Shown here piece after piece: positions 1 through 11,600 of a stretch of DNA of 64,000 bases (within the stretch, counting starts at the first letter, position 1; each line of letters begins with the position of its first letter). The translations under genes were made by a program, and so were the position numbers. The stretch spans positions 32,865,903 to 32,929,902 of the forward strand of contig CM074179.1 in assembly GCA_037179385.1 (NCBI GenBank). The letters run 5' to 3'. The notes beneath the pieces are model-generated. The model made no database searches. It saw nothing but the letters and a program-made list of their open reading frames with translations, and was not told the DNA's origin. The stretch is from Holothuria scabra. Taxonomy: Eukaryota; Echinodermata; Holothuroidea; Aspidochirotida; Holothuriidae.

Positions 1-593
1 CACACAGAAAAAGTGAGGTAGATGCCCCCCACACCTTCTTTCAAATCGAATAACATGATAGAGTTTTAACGACTACTTTTTTCTTTTTTTTTTTCTAAAT
101 CACTGCCTTTTTATTACTGTGAACCAGATTTCATGATTGTCCAGCCCCACTTTGTTACGAACTGAGGGCGCACTACACCCAGATGTAAGGTTACCAAGCA
201 ACCGAACAAGGCAAGCTCAGACTAGCACAAAATTATAAATTTAGAAGAAATGGTAGCTTAGATATACAGCAAAGCAATTAATAAATCAGTGAAAGTTAAG
301 CACACATTTGGAACTCTTTCAGGGGATTTTGAATTCAAGAAAAGATAATTTCGGTAAGTATAGCTAACTTTGTCGTTGATTTGCTTGTGAACGTGGAACC
401 AACCTAACAATTAAGGCTTAGACCTAACGTTAGTCCTGCCTTTTAATACAGGAACTATTTCCGCGAAACTGATTTCAGTGTTTAGGTCAGTTCAGTTCAG
501 TGTACGCTATTTTGTTATAGGCCTAGGCAAGTAAGTTATCATGAGTCGATCACTACCATGAATCGATCAATGCCTTCTTAACGCCAATGCAGC
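1..593. other. Unassigned upstream DNA with one strong splice donor
   Basis: No coding region or recognised repeat is seen here. The sequence contains a near-perfect U1-type donor, TCG|GTAAGTATAG, with the exon side ending at 353. It could close a non-coding first exon of RSPH14, whose coding exon 1 starts with an acceptor at 5611-5613; this link is inference only. The stretch 380-540 is rich in short CCTAGGC and CCTAAC words, which recur elsewhere in the window (for example 39050-39220). Confidence 0.25.
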
Positions 594-1500
594 ATCTTCT
601 TCTTCTTCTTCTTCAAAACAGTGAGACATCCAAAAGGACAATTTTACACCGCGTACGTGCCGTGTGATCAGTCAGGCCCTCAAAGAGTTCATAATGAAAT
701 CCACCGGCTTTGGGTGACTTATGGCCCCCGCAATAAGACTCTCTGGGAGGTTATTCCAATCTCGAGTAGTATTAGGGACAAAACTGTACTTAAAACAATT
801 AGTCCTAGCGGAGGGGGGGGCGAAAGTGCAAAGCATGCATGTTACGAGAACCACAAGTAGGTTTACACAGATTAGACAGGGGGATGTTAGCTTGGCCATA
901 AATACCTTTGGCAAAAATTATGAGTCTGCAACGTCTGCGGCGGTCAGACAACGTATGTAGACCTAGATCTTTGAGGATTGCGGTCATAGAGCCAACTTCA
1001 CGGGAGTACTCGCCGGATATAAACCTAGCAGATCTTTTTTGTACTCCCTCCAATCTATCTTGGAGTGAAATCTGATGTGGATCCCAGACGGAACAAGCAT
1101 ACTCCAACAAGGGCCTTAGTAAACCTTTATAGGCCGCCAATTTAACATCTTTGGAACAAAGTGAGAGGTTCCTGCGTAATAGGCCTAAGATCTTATTTCC
1201 CTTATTACAAACAAGTTGGATATGTTTGCCCCAGCTGAGATTCTTAGTGATAGTCACCCCCAGATACTTAATTGAATCAACCCTTGTCAGATTGGCCCCA
1301 TTAAGAGTATAATTATAGGTTATTGGGTTACGCTTCCTAGTAACAGACATAACATTACACTTAGCCGGGTGGAATCTCATACCCCAAGTTTTGGCCCACT
1401 GGCCCAAGATTATAATGTCCTTCTGTAACTCCCTGCAGTCACTGGGATTATTGATGACCCTATAGCAAACACAGTCATCATTTAGGCAGCATTTAGGCCT
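594..1500 (-). mobile_element. 5'-truncated non-LTR retrotransposon (LINE, CR1/jockey-like)
   Basis: A LINE 3' fragment read on the minus strand. The coding remnant begins just upstream of the catalytic Asp-Asp of the reverse transcriptase and runs through the thumb and C-terminal tail (stop at 672-674). It is followed by about 60 bases of 3' UTR and then a (GAA)n tail, seen on the plus strand as (TTC)n at 594-614. A microsatellite tail instead of poly(A) is usual for CR1/L2-type LINEs. Everything upstream of the catalytic box is missing, as expected for 5' truncation during target-primed reverse transcription. No clear target duplication was found. Confidence 0.8.
672..1490 (-). pseudogene. 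Reverse transcriptase C-terminal fragment, frameshifted
   Basis: The conceptual product carries features typical of the 3' half of LINE reverse transcriptases: LNDDCVCYR where FADD is expected, WGMRFHPAKC, DSIKYLGVTI, LLRPLLEYACSVWDPH and KRSARFISGEY. The closing TTRDWNNLPESLIAG motif lies in another frame. The frame changes near a run of eight G (813-820 on the plus strand), so the last part (about 672-815) is out of frame with the rest. FADD has become LNDD, so the copy is both truncated and altered at the active site. It is not a host gene. Assignment to CR1/jockey rather than another clade is by motif style only. Confidence 0.8.
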
Positions 1501-1767
1501 AGATGTGATTCTTTCAGGGAGCTTGCCCCATCTGTGGGAAAACCTTGGCCCCACCCATACTGGAAAGAAGGCCTTTCACAAAAAGATCTGTGCAGTTTGG
1601 CGTATGGAAATGTATGCAATAAATTTGGCATACGGTGTACCTCTCTGCACCAGGGGAAGGTATAACAGTTGGCATGGCATACAATTACTGTACAAATACC
1701 TTATTGCAAACCTGCATTACAAAATCTCCAAAGTAGGCCTAGTCTTATTTGGAGAACCACGTAAATA

Positions 1768-2105
1768 AACAAATAATTCAGCTTACCGATAAAGTTCTAC
1801 AAATTCAGGAAATCTTATCTCACAGCACATTCAATTATTAAACAATGCATAGGCCTAGGTCAATGTGCGGACTTACGTTTGCTGCTGTGGCAACATCGCT
1901 ATTGGCTAACCTTCGCAGCCGGTATGGAAGATATTCCTGTCACTGCGTAAAAAGTGTATAACATTGTGCAATGCTGCTTTCAATAGCAAAAATTAGTGCC
2001 AGCTTTGAGTGTCAGTGGCAGCACTTGTCTTAGAGTTTCCCATCAAATAAATGTTCTGCACTGTCTTGACAGTTCTTGTTGATCTTGTTGTAGTGTTTTC
2101 ATGGC
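1768..2105 (+). repeat. Left half of dispersed repeat R1
   Basis: This stretch matches 35406-35733 in the same orientation along its whole length, at roughly 75 to 80 percent by eye. Shared words include AAATAATTCAGCTTACCGA, TTGGCTAACCTTC and GTTTTCATGGCT. It is the left part of a repeat whose right part resumes at 3649; the 1.5 kb between them is an insertion that the second copy lacks. No coding capacity was seen. The family is not identified. Confidence 0.7.
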
Positions 2106-2112
2106 TACAAGT

Positions 2113-2277
2113 ACAATCCTCGACAAAAATGATGGGACAAAACAAGTAAAACATGCAATGAACGGAACATCATCCCTCCACTCCCCCATTCAATGTTGCA
2201 GCAGCCCAGGGCATCCTGAAACTTCAACATTGATACGGGGAGCGGGGTTTGTCCCATGCACTTTTGTCGAGGATTGT
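2113..2277 (+). repeat. 165 bp terminal block, left copy
   Basis: Starts ACAATCCTCGACAAAAATG and ends with the near-complement CTTTTGTCGAGGATTGT, so the block is itself MITE-like, with inverted ends of about 30 bp. It is the same length as the block at 3484-3648. The inner edge runs into TCTG rather than TA. Confidence 0.8.
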
Positions 2278-3483
2278 CTGAAGCCTGTACAAAGGTATAG
2301 GACTCTCCAAATTTTCGTTTTAAATGCTCTGAAACGGGTAGGTTGCCTTTTTATTTTTCAAGCTACAGGAAAGTATAGTGACAGTTGAATTTGTCCGACC
2401 AGTATACTGGCGTGTCAGATAAGCGCTGGGCGCTCGAAAAAAGATTTGTATTCCTCAAGTAGCTCATACGAGGAAGGGGGAGGGGGGATAGTACTCTGGG
2501 TGGTGAGAGATTTTATTTACTTCAAAAATTTCATGTACTGTAATGGGGAAAAAACAAAGAATTTTTTCCCTCTTATTTTTCATGTTAGGGGTTGGGGGTA
2601 ACATAATTCACGATATAACCAACGGTTAACCACAAAATTCTCTCTTTTTTCGCATGAATGAACATTGAATGATGATTCAAACTACAATCTAGTTAAAGAC
2701 AAAATTATATGTAAGAATAAGGGGTAGTGAACGTGACAATATACGTAAAGATTTCTCAAAATTGAAATGGTTAACCATTTTTTGCACAATGAAAGTTTCC
2801 TTTAAATAGAGAGATCTTCTCTTCGCACGATTAACCCTCGACAGTCATTGAAATAGTGTGGAGGTCAATGGTTAATTGTGGTGAGTTCAACGGTAAACCG
2901 TGGCGCTAATTATCTTCTTAGTAATAGGGAGCAGTGACGAGTTCCACATCGGGATAATGAATAAATTAAGCGTTATAAAGCCCACTTTTGGAGCTTTCTG
3001 TAGCAGTTCGGTTTCAAAAATTTAAAACTCCCCGTTTGTCCTGCAAGTTATCTGGAATATCTGTTCTCCTCCTCCCCCGAAGTTTGTTTTGATCTGCCCC
3101 CCTCCCCAAGAAATATTTCTCACTTGGAAGCGACCCCTCCCCCCTTCTGTACCCTGCGGCAATGGGTCTTCTGAATAGGTTAATGAAAAATTAAGGACGT
3201 TAAACCACCCATGGGTACCTTATTTTGATCACTTCCCTTTCCTAATTAGAAAGATCGAATGTGGACAGAAGTCCGTAATGCGTAATAAGTTACATTTCTT
3301 CCCCATGAAATATTTGAAAGCCGCTTTTATTATCTTGTCATGCAGCAATTGTTCTTCATAATGCTTACACCGTGACATTTGTCATCGAATCACTCCTTTC
3401 AAACTGCACAACTTATATTCACCAACTGCTATAACGCTGCCCAAGACCCAAAACTTCTTCATACACATTTGTACAGGCTTCCA

Positions 3484-3648
3484 ACAATCCTCGACAAGTA
3501 TGATGGGACAAAACGAGCAAAACAAGCAATAAACGGAATATCATCCCCCCACTCCCCTATTCAATGTTGCGGCAGCCCAAGGCGTCCTGAAACTTCAACA
3601 TTGGTACGGGGAGTGGGGTTTGTCCCATGTATTTTTGTCGAGGATTGT
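3484..3648 (+). repeat. 165 bp terminal block, right copy
   Basis: Second copy of the block at 2113-2277, in the same orientation and the same length, with inverted ends ACAATCCTCGAC and GTCGAGGATTGT. The outer edge is followed by TAGAAC, matching the TAGAATG of the empty site near 35734. The inner edge is preceded by CCA, not TA. Confidence 0.8.
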
Positions 3649-4115
3649 AGAACAGTAGAACCCCGTGCAAGATGTGGGAAGATATTGGAAATCACTTGCA
3701 ACATGGAATGATAGTCTGTGACATATTGAGTTGATGTTTGCAAACTGTACCGGTACCAGCCCAAAATGGACGGCAAAAATAACGATGTTGTGATTAGGAG
3801 AGGTTTTAGTCAATGCGGGTTTTTGAGTATCTTTATAATATCATTTTGGCAAATCTCTCAATACAATGCTTTTCTAGGTTACCGGAAAAAATTTTGTACC
3901 ATACTGAAATTTTTTGGCGGTAACCTAGGGAAATTGTATTGACTGATTTGCCAAAAAAGGTGCCACCATTTTGTGTGTATACACTTTTAAAATTCAAAAA
4001 TTTTCGAAAAGGGGAGGGGGACATCCCCTCCCTCATGCAAGCAGTTCACCAACGGACAGATCAGTTTGACCTGCTTCTAGCCTCTTGGAACTTGGGAGTT
4101 ATGCGTAAGTGCACG
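3649..4115 (+). repeat. Right half of dispersed repeat R1, with a conserved hairpin
   Basis: Matches 35735-36200 in direct orientation (AAGATATTGGAAAT, GTGATTAGGAGAGGTTTTAG, AAGTGCCACCATTTTG, TTTTCGAAAAGGGGAGGGGG). It contains an inverted repeat of about 50 bp arms at 3843-3957, from ATTTTGGCAAAT to ATTTGCCAAAA, with CTAGGTTACCGG and GGTAACCTAG close to the loop. The second copy keeps the same foldback. This part ends near the C-rich tract after 4020. Confidence 0.7.
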
Positions 4116-4339
4116 CCCCTGCAGATTGCTATGTAGCATTGTATGTACACAAGAAAAATCTCATGTACAATCGCAAAAAGCAATTGGCATGTCCGCAGTT
4201 TGGTGTTGGCTTTACTGGGAATGCACCCTGAGCTGCAACTGAAAGTGATTAGACAATGAATTAATTGCGTTAAAACCATGGGCTTCCTATACATGGACGA
4301 GCATACTGCACCACACCATTTCGCTACCGTAGGTGTGAG

Positions 4340-4592
4340 AAAAGTGCACCAAGATGGCTGTCTGCTATGGTTTTGTGTGAAAGTTTAGACTTGCTCAAGT
4401 ATGCATCCCCATATTTTGCATGAAAGTTGAAATACTTTTGAAAAATGGCAAGGTAAGGTCCAAAAGACTTCACTTATTGCAGGAATATGATATTGTTTTC
4501 CCATTCAAGTTTAACTTGTACTTAAAATATTACAGAGTTTTCGTCAAATCAGACAATTTATAGCTTCACAGCGGCCATCTTGGTGCGCTTTT
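4340..4592. mobile_element. MITE with AAGTGCACCAAGATGGC ends
   Basis: A 253 bp segment whose ends are inverted: AAAAGTGCACCAAGATGGCT on the left, and GGCCATCTTGGTGCGCTTTT on the right, which reads AAAAGCGCACCAAGATGGCC on the other strand. The interior has no coding potential. No unambiguous target duplication is visible, so the superfamily is unknown. The region from 4593 to 4971 holds nothing I recognise. Confidence 0.6.
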
Positions 4593-4971
4593 TTTGTCCC
4601 AGCTGGTGGCAACCATCTACAGATAGAAGGTACATTACATGCTCTGGCCATTTATATAAGTCCGTGGTTAAAACACGATGTTCCTATGTCCTTCACCATA
4701 GTCTGGTGTACAAGAACAGAAAAGATACAGATCTACCTTGGCGTAATTCTATGGCGTATGGTAACCCTGGTATACTGTAGGCATACAAGTTGTTGAAGGT
4801 TTAAAAAAATCTCCAGGTTTTGAGGTACCAACTTTCAAACCCAAGGTGTCCTACAGTAATTTGGAGAATGGCAGGTCTTCATGAAGAGCATGACTTAAAA
4901 GTTTTCACATGAAAGCCTTTCAATGGTCTATTTCCTTCAGAGACCAAATGTCAACATTTTTTTTTCAATTT

Positions 4972-5283
4972 TTAAAGGCAGTCATTTGTCACCCCAAACT
5001 ACAGTTTCAGTATACATATATCAAAACTCTCAATTGGTACAGCTCTTTGATTGGCATCACATTCAAACAATGCATCATAGCTAAATTACACATCATGGGC
5101 ACTGAGAGTGTCTTGATTACACATTATGGAATATGGACTTGTATGGCCACTAGTACAAGCCATGAAGCAATAAACTAGGATTGTGTCTGGATAAAGATGA
5201 GTTTTAGATAAATGTGGGAGGGGCTAGAATTAAGTAGGTTGGGAGAATTGTAACTGTTTGGGATGATGAAAATATGCCTTTAA
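4972..5283 (-). mobile_element. TTAA-flanked 300 bp MITE (family P1), copy 1
   Basis: Flanked by TTAA on both sides (4972-4975 and 5280-5283). It shares with the copies near 15952, 22248, 27015 and 39789 the words CACCCCAAACTACAGTTT, CTCAATTGGTACAGCTCTTTG, ACTGAGAGTGT, and CATGAAGCAATAAACTAGGATTGTGTCTGG (read in part). TTAA target duplication is the hallmark of piggyBac-type insertion. There is no coding capacity. It lies about 370 bp upstream of RSPH14 coding exon 1. Confidence 0.75.
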
Positions 5284-5613
5284 AGTATGTGTCTGGTGGT
5301 CATAATCCATGCTTTCAACAATTTCTCATTGAATTCCATACAAAGTAGGCCATTTAAAACAAACACAAACTTCTAAATTTTGAAGTGGAACTGTAACTTT
5401 CAATGTCATTTAATTCTAGCTTAAAAGGGTTAATTACACTCATTTTTCCCAAAATTTGGAACATGTATGACCAAAAATTTTGCAATAACCATGCATTAAC
5501 TGTAAGTTATTTTGACAAAACAGAAGCACTCGTTCCAATCAAGAAATCACCCAATTAATACCACTACTTTACGATTGTAATGTAAATTTTTTAATGTTTA
5601 TTTGGTTCCACAG

Positions 5614-5649
5614 TAAGGCAAGCAGACTTCCATCCATTGACTGGTTGAC
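5614..5649 (+). other. RSPH14: RSPH14 5' UTR part of coding exon 1
   Basis: Follows the acceptor TTTGGTTCCACAG (ending 5613). The 36 nt contain two stops in frame with the ATG at 5650, so translation cannot start earlier in this exon. The presence of an acceptor implies at least one upstream non-coding exon; a candidate donor lies at 353/354. Confidence 0.6.
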
Positions 5650-8600
5650 ATGGCAACAACAAGGATTTCAGCACATCTCCCTCCAAATATTGATCCTACA
5701 AAGGCACCATTGGCTTATGGTGACAGAGCACTTCCAAAATTGGTAATAGCTTCTCTTGAGTATTGGTTAAACTTTTAAAAGAATTCCTAGGAGACTTAAA
5801 CGTTAGGCTATATTCACATAATAATATTATGTAGCATTGTTATACTTAATGTGTGATGAAATGTGTAGTTATGTGGTTATTTCACCCAATAGGGTAAGAA
5901 AGTCCCCTTTAAAAGCGATGTTTGATGGGGTAAACAAATCTCACCTGACTTTCTGCTTAATACTCAAGCCAGCTGAAAGCTTGATAAGAGACAGCTAGTG
6001 GAAGATGTAAGTTTAGGTGCAATAATATATGGGTTATGTGTGCCACTGTTTAGTTTGAAAGGCAAGTAGTAGGGTAACTTCTTATGTGTTTTTTGTCATG
6101 ATTTATGTGACTTTTATCATTATGTTATTTTACAGAACAGAGAACTTCAAGATGAAGTCTTGATCACTCGGCAAAGAGCTTTAATGACCTTGTGTGATCA
6201 CCTACATGACCCAGAACATATTGCAGAGTCACTCCGAGTTGGTAAGTCACAAGCCTGGATAATTAATAAATGAATTTGAGCAACTTATTGCTTGCATGAA
6301 CAAGAATTACTCGTGATTGCTGGGTAGAATATATCCACAAAAACAAAACAGCCTTTTGCCATTATATATTCTTCATGGGTAATTTTTTAACCCAGATGGT
6401 AAGTATATATGCATCTAATTATCCCTAGGATTGGCCAGGTACATTCCTTAAAACATTATAAGCAAGGATAAGTCAAGGGTTAGCTAGCACACAGCCTCTG
6501 TGGGACTATTTTTGTCAGCACATCTTCCATGCGGGTAGATGGAGCTGTTCTTATGTGGGCTAGTAGGGTTTATATATTCTTAAGCATCTGAGTTTGAGGG
6601 AATTAACTAACTCTGGCTTGTGTTGACATCTAAACATTCTGCCATCACTAGATCTGTAGTAACTTTTCTTTCTCCTGTAAATTTATCTTCTTCTTTTTTG
6701 CAAGGCACAATGTAATTGTCAAACAATTTTACAACAGTGACACTCCCATGAATGAACAGCTGCCCCTTCCCTCTACATGTACATCTCTTTATTGAAGCTA
6801 TGACATGCAAACTCATGGATACTGCCCGCGAGACCGAAGGTCCTAGAGACCGAAGGCATATCATGCTAATATAGTTTGCCTAGCTTTGTTGCAAGAAAAA
6901 TTTATTAATGCAGTGTTTGTGTAGTTATTGCTAATCTGTTTTCAATTGCAACTGAGGGTGAGGTGTAATGGGCTATATTGCGCATCAGATCAAACTACAG
7001 CCTATCTTCATTTATCCAGCACATCTGTCTCCATGCAGTGATGAACTTTTACCTTTACTTTTGCCCCTTGTAGAGGAGCTCAGTCAGACCACATGAAAAT
7101 AAAACTTTATTCTCGTTACATACTGTACTGATTTTGGATGCCATGAAGATGTTTAAATTAATAAATAAAATCCTCCTGGGTCAAATTAATCAAACCCATG
7201 GGAATTTTCTTAAAGAAACTTTATATCTGACTGTGTTTCTGGTGGTTTTGGCATATAAATAGATCTTTTCAACCAAATCCCTCAGACAAATATTTCTCTC
7301 TGCCTTTCCTGCAACTCACTTAACAAGAACATTCTGGGCACACAATAAAATAATGAAAGTACTGCCCAGAAAGAACACACTCAGTCAGAATTGTTTATTA
7401 ATAGAAACCAGAAATCAAAAAAAGAACTTGGTGATGTCTGTTTTCAAAAGTGGGAAATGAGAATCCAGTTATTTTGTATGCAGCCTTATTAGCTTAAGAG
7501 GAAAATGTTAGCAAAAATATCTTAAACAAATAGTGATCATGTTAGGCCTGTGAGCTTTCTAAACCCATACAAATTTCCTGCCAACTTAATACATAACTTT
7601 TTTTTTTTATTTTGCAGGTGTTGTTGAAAGTCTAAAAGCCCTCCTTACAGACTCTGATGGCACTGTGAGGCACAAATCTACAGAGGTACTGTACATAATA
7701 GCTGGTGAGTATAACATGGAAAAGGTATACCTCTAGTATGTATTATTCTTCTCTATACGACCGTTCACTGTGGTCTTACATAGTTTGGTGATCTGTCAGT
7801 GGTCAGTGATTTTGGTATCTGAGGAGAAATAATTGATTCTGTCTACTGTAGCATCTCTTCATTAATTTATTCCTATTCTGTAAGTCTGGCAATCTGACAC
7901 TGGTGCTTGTAGGTATTGGACTGTAGCAGGCATTTTTGTGTTAACTCACATCATTTTGAAATGGTTGAGTACAATCTTAGCTGTGAATATGAATTGTGGA
8001 AAAAACCCTTTTTGATCTATTTTAAAGAGGAGGGAGGGGGACTGTCCATGGCTGATTGAAAAGGAGAGGAAGATCTGGTGCAAGGACTGCTGTCATGCAT
8101 GCTTGGTGTTAGACATCAAACTGTGCTATTACCTGCAAATCAAAAGTAGAGAAAAGTTGAACCTACCTTTTATTGTGATGATGGTGTTGGCATGCTTTTT
8201 CAAAAAATTTTCCAGAATACTAGGTTGGCCATTCATCTGGATTCTCCCTTGACAGTGGCTTTTGAGCATTTTGTCCTCCATTAGGGTTCACACTGTACCA
8301 GACATTTAGTTCTCTGCTTTTCTATTTTCAGAGATTACATTTTTCAGGAACAGCATAATGGCTTGAAACACCAGGAATATGGAACGCCAAAACCGCATCG
8401 CCTATGACGATGTACTTCCATTTGGTGGCGTTATTTTACATGAAGATGTTAGTTCAAATGGCCATCTATCCAGGAATGATGACGTTTTTCCATTTTGCGA
8501 TGTTACCATCGTAAACGGCGTTCGATCAAACGGCGATGTGTACCCAAGACATGTATCTAAGGCGTGTATCCAAGGGGAGTTCCTGTTCTCAGGTATACAT

Positions 8601-11600
8601 ATTCAGCAAAGTAAAATCAAACCAATCACAATGGTTGTCATATAAAGAGATCTAGGTCTCGCACGTGTGTGCGCGGTTTCATACTAGTTACTCAATATAC
8701 TAGGCTAAGTTAGTTACCCACATGTCCCATATGCATGCTTAATAACCTCATACAACCACCTGTGTGCCCTAGGCAAAACGTTCAAGTTCAACGATCAGAC
8801 GATGGATGAAATAATTGAATCCCTTCACATCGTAAATGAAGACGAGGTGAAGGAAAACTTTCGGAGGGAAGCAGTAAGTTTGATCACTCATTGCAATGAC
8901 TCATTGTAACTCCCCTTGGATACATGCCTTGGATACACGCCTTAGATACACGTCTTGGATACACATCGCCGTTTGATCGAACGCTGTTTACGATGTTAAC
9001 ATCGCAAAACGGAAGAACGCCATTATTCCTGGGATAGATGACCATTTGAACTGACATCGTCATGTAAAATAACGCCACCAAGTGGAAGTACATCGTTATA
9101 TGTGATCGAACGCCGTTTGAGTTGGTTACGTCGAAAAACGGAAGAACGTCATCATTCCTGGATAGATGGCCATTTGAACTAACATCGTCATGTAAAATAA
9201 CGCCACCAAATGGAAGTACATCGTCATATGCGATGGCGGTTTTGGCGTTCCATACAGGAAGGGCCGTTTCTGGCCATCTAAGGGGGTTTATGAAACCTAA
9301 AATTTTCTAGTAATCTACAGAAAACTAATGGTGGGGCTCCTCTTAGGAAGTATCTATGGTTGTCATCCTTTTCTGTGATGAGGAAATGACCACCCTACAA
9401 AATACCCATTATGCTCTCTCTAAATAGGTGTCATCTTATGCTTCCTTGAATATTCTGCCTCTTGAAAACAAGAGCTTTTTTAGGGATTAGAGTAAGGTCT
9501 TCATTGGAGAGGCATGCCTCATGTATGTAGAGAAGAGTGGCAATTTCTGCCAGGGCCGGGGGGGGGGGGGGCCAGGGGGGGGTAGGATGGAATAATAGTC
9601 CTTATACCGTAGTGCTGAAAAGGGTGTTTTGTATACTGCAATCACCATTGTTTCCTTTAATGAAAAGGGGTTAAAGAGCAAAGAAAGTTGTCACTTCATT
9701 CAATCCTTGTGTATTTTGCTGAGGTAATCAACAAATACTGGCATTTAATTGATTCATTTTTTTCTCAGGTCACAACATTGGTCGCGATGCCTTCCTAGCA
9801 TTTGGTATAATTCCTCCTCTAGCTAAGCTGTTTGATGATGAGCTGGATATTGTAAGGAGGAATGCACATATGGCAATGGAGATGGTAACAGAATTTGCTC
9901 CTGGAGCTGAAGGTGTAGTAGAAGCAGGATTGATTCCAATTTTAGTAGAAAAACTGAAAACAGAACTGGATGAAATTAAGGTAAGTGTATTCATTCTTTG
10001 TTGAGTGTGTTACTCATTTACTTTGTGGTGGACTCAGTATCAGTGCTGTAACCACAGGGTTGGTTTTGGGGCTTAGAACCCTCTATGACCCAACCTTGCA
10101 ATGCAAAAAACACCCAAAATAGCATTTTTTTCTCTATCCTTAGACTTTTCTCTCATGTTGTGTTCCCAACCCCACTTCCATGACACCAACCAACTCCCCC
10201 CTACCCCCATGACACAATCTTGGCTACATTACTGCTCATGATTGTTTCCAGTAAAAGTTAAGTGTCTGAAAACAAAATTTTTAACCCAGAGATAAGTTAA
10301 AACATCACAGCTTCTGGTGGTCTGAGCCCATTGGACCCCACCAGAGTTGTGCCCTGGGCCCCACCATCAAGAATTTTTGTTCTGTTTGCACTTTACATGA
10401 AAACCTTTCCCTGCCAATGTTTTTCTTTGCTCTCACTTTGCCTCCTAACCCTTATACCTATAAAATAAGTACAGCAACTGGTGTTAGCCACTGTTTGTCA
10501 GCTTTACTCTACAGTGGTGGGAGATCAGGTGATTGCTTAGTTGAATATTTAGGGGGTTGGTTAGTATCCTTCCACAAAGAATATAATTTACATTGTGCGG
10601 GCTTTTGATAGATCATATTTACTAAATGCACATCTATCCATTTCTCTTACCTACCCATGTAATTATGTCACCAAGAACTTTCGTAAAATTTTGGCCCATG
10701 TTTCCTGCCTAACACATAGGAGAATATGTCAATACACTGCATATAAAGGATTATAAAAAGTGGCATGTATTTCATGGCTTACATTTATAAATATTAATTT
10801 AATTTAATCATAAATGGTTCTTGTTTAACTCTGCCAAGTGACCATAACTTAATTCAATTTGTCCCCTTTCTGGTGTACAGATGAATTGCAAACATTATAG
10901 TGAGGGATTTGAAAATAACTACAATTTTGGCTTGGGGATAAATGTAATTTTAGTCCAAATCTGTCTCCATTGGTATTTAATGTGGGCATGACACAGCCAC
11001 CAAAACTTTTTTGTATTGCAAGTTCGTTACAGTATTTTACAAATATCATCTCGCACCAAATTAAAAACCTGTACAATTCGACATAAATGATATTTGAAGG
11101 AAAACATTAAAAATCCAATTTCGCAAAATGCTGCAACCGGTCACCTGACCTTTATGACGCAATTGGTGGCACAAACCCCGCACTATTTAGGAACGCGCAT
11201 CTAGATGTGGAACTAATGCAGCGCTCCGTAAAGTCTATCGTATTTTAGCAACTTCATGAAAATGATTGCATCACAATACGCGTCCGTCCAACATACAGAG
11301 CGAAAGGTGTTGACTATGGTGGGGATTCGGAGCAAATCATTGGCCAATACGTTCGTGTGCATATGTGCGCCTGTGAAAACTGTTCTGATTTTGTGCAAGA
11401 AAGACGTGGTTCGGTCGCTACTGTATACCGAACAGTTATGAACATGTATCAACAATCCACAACAAGCGCGTCCCCACTATGAGCGCATCTCTACTGTATT
11501 AGCTCTTTGGTGAAGGTGCTATTGCGCACTGCACAATCCACAATGTGTTCACTGGCCACGCTCACTGCTATCATATACGTAGCACCGGTGTTTGCAATGA

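Larger units (their letters stand above)
2112..3649. mobile_element. TA-bounded composite DNA element with 165 bp direct terminal repeats
   Basis: A 1.53 kb insertion into repeat R1. It begins and ends with a 165 bp block (2113-2277 and 3484-3648) in direct orientation; the two blocks differ at about 18 positions, mostly transitions, with no indel. Each block has its own inverted ends, ACAATCCTCGAC and GTCGAGGATTGT. TA dinucleotides flank the outer ends (2112-2113 and 3648-3649) but not the inner ends, and the R1 copy near 35734 keeps a single TA at the same place. This suggests the whole unit inserted at TA, as Tc1/mariner-type elements do. The interior (2278-3483) has no open frame of note, so the copy is non-autonomous. 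Confidence 0.65.

Noticed and set aside
2113..3648. LTR retrotransposon
   Set aside because: The direct repeats lack TG...CA ends, primer-binding and polypurine sites were not seen, there is no gag or pol coding, and the flanks are TA rather than a 4-6 bp duplication.
8379..8645. Plus-strand frame of 88 codons in the foldback left arm
   Set aside because: The same sequence occurs inverted in the right arm; the frame follows from the repeat and has no conserved protein features.
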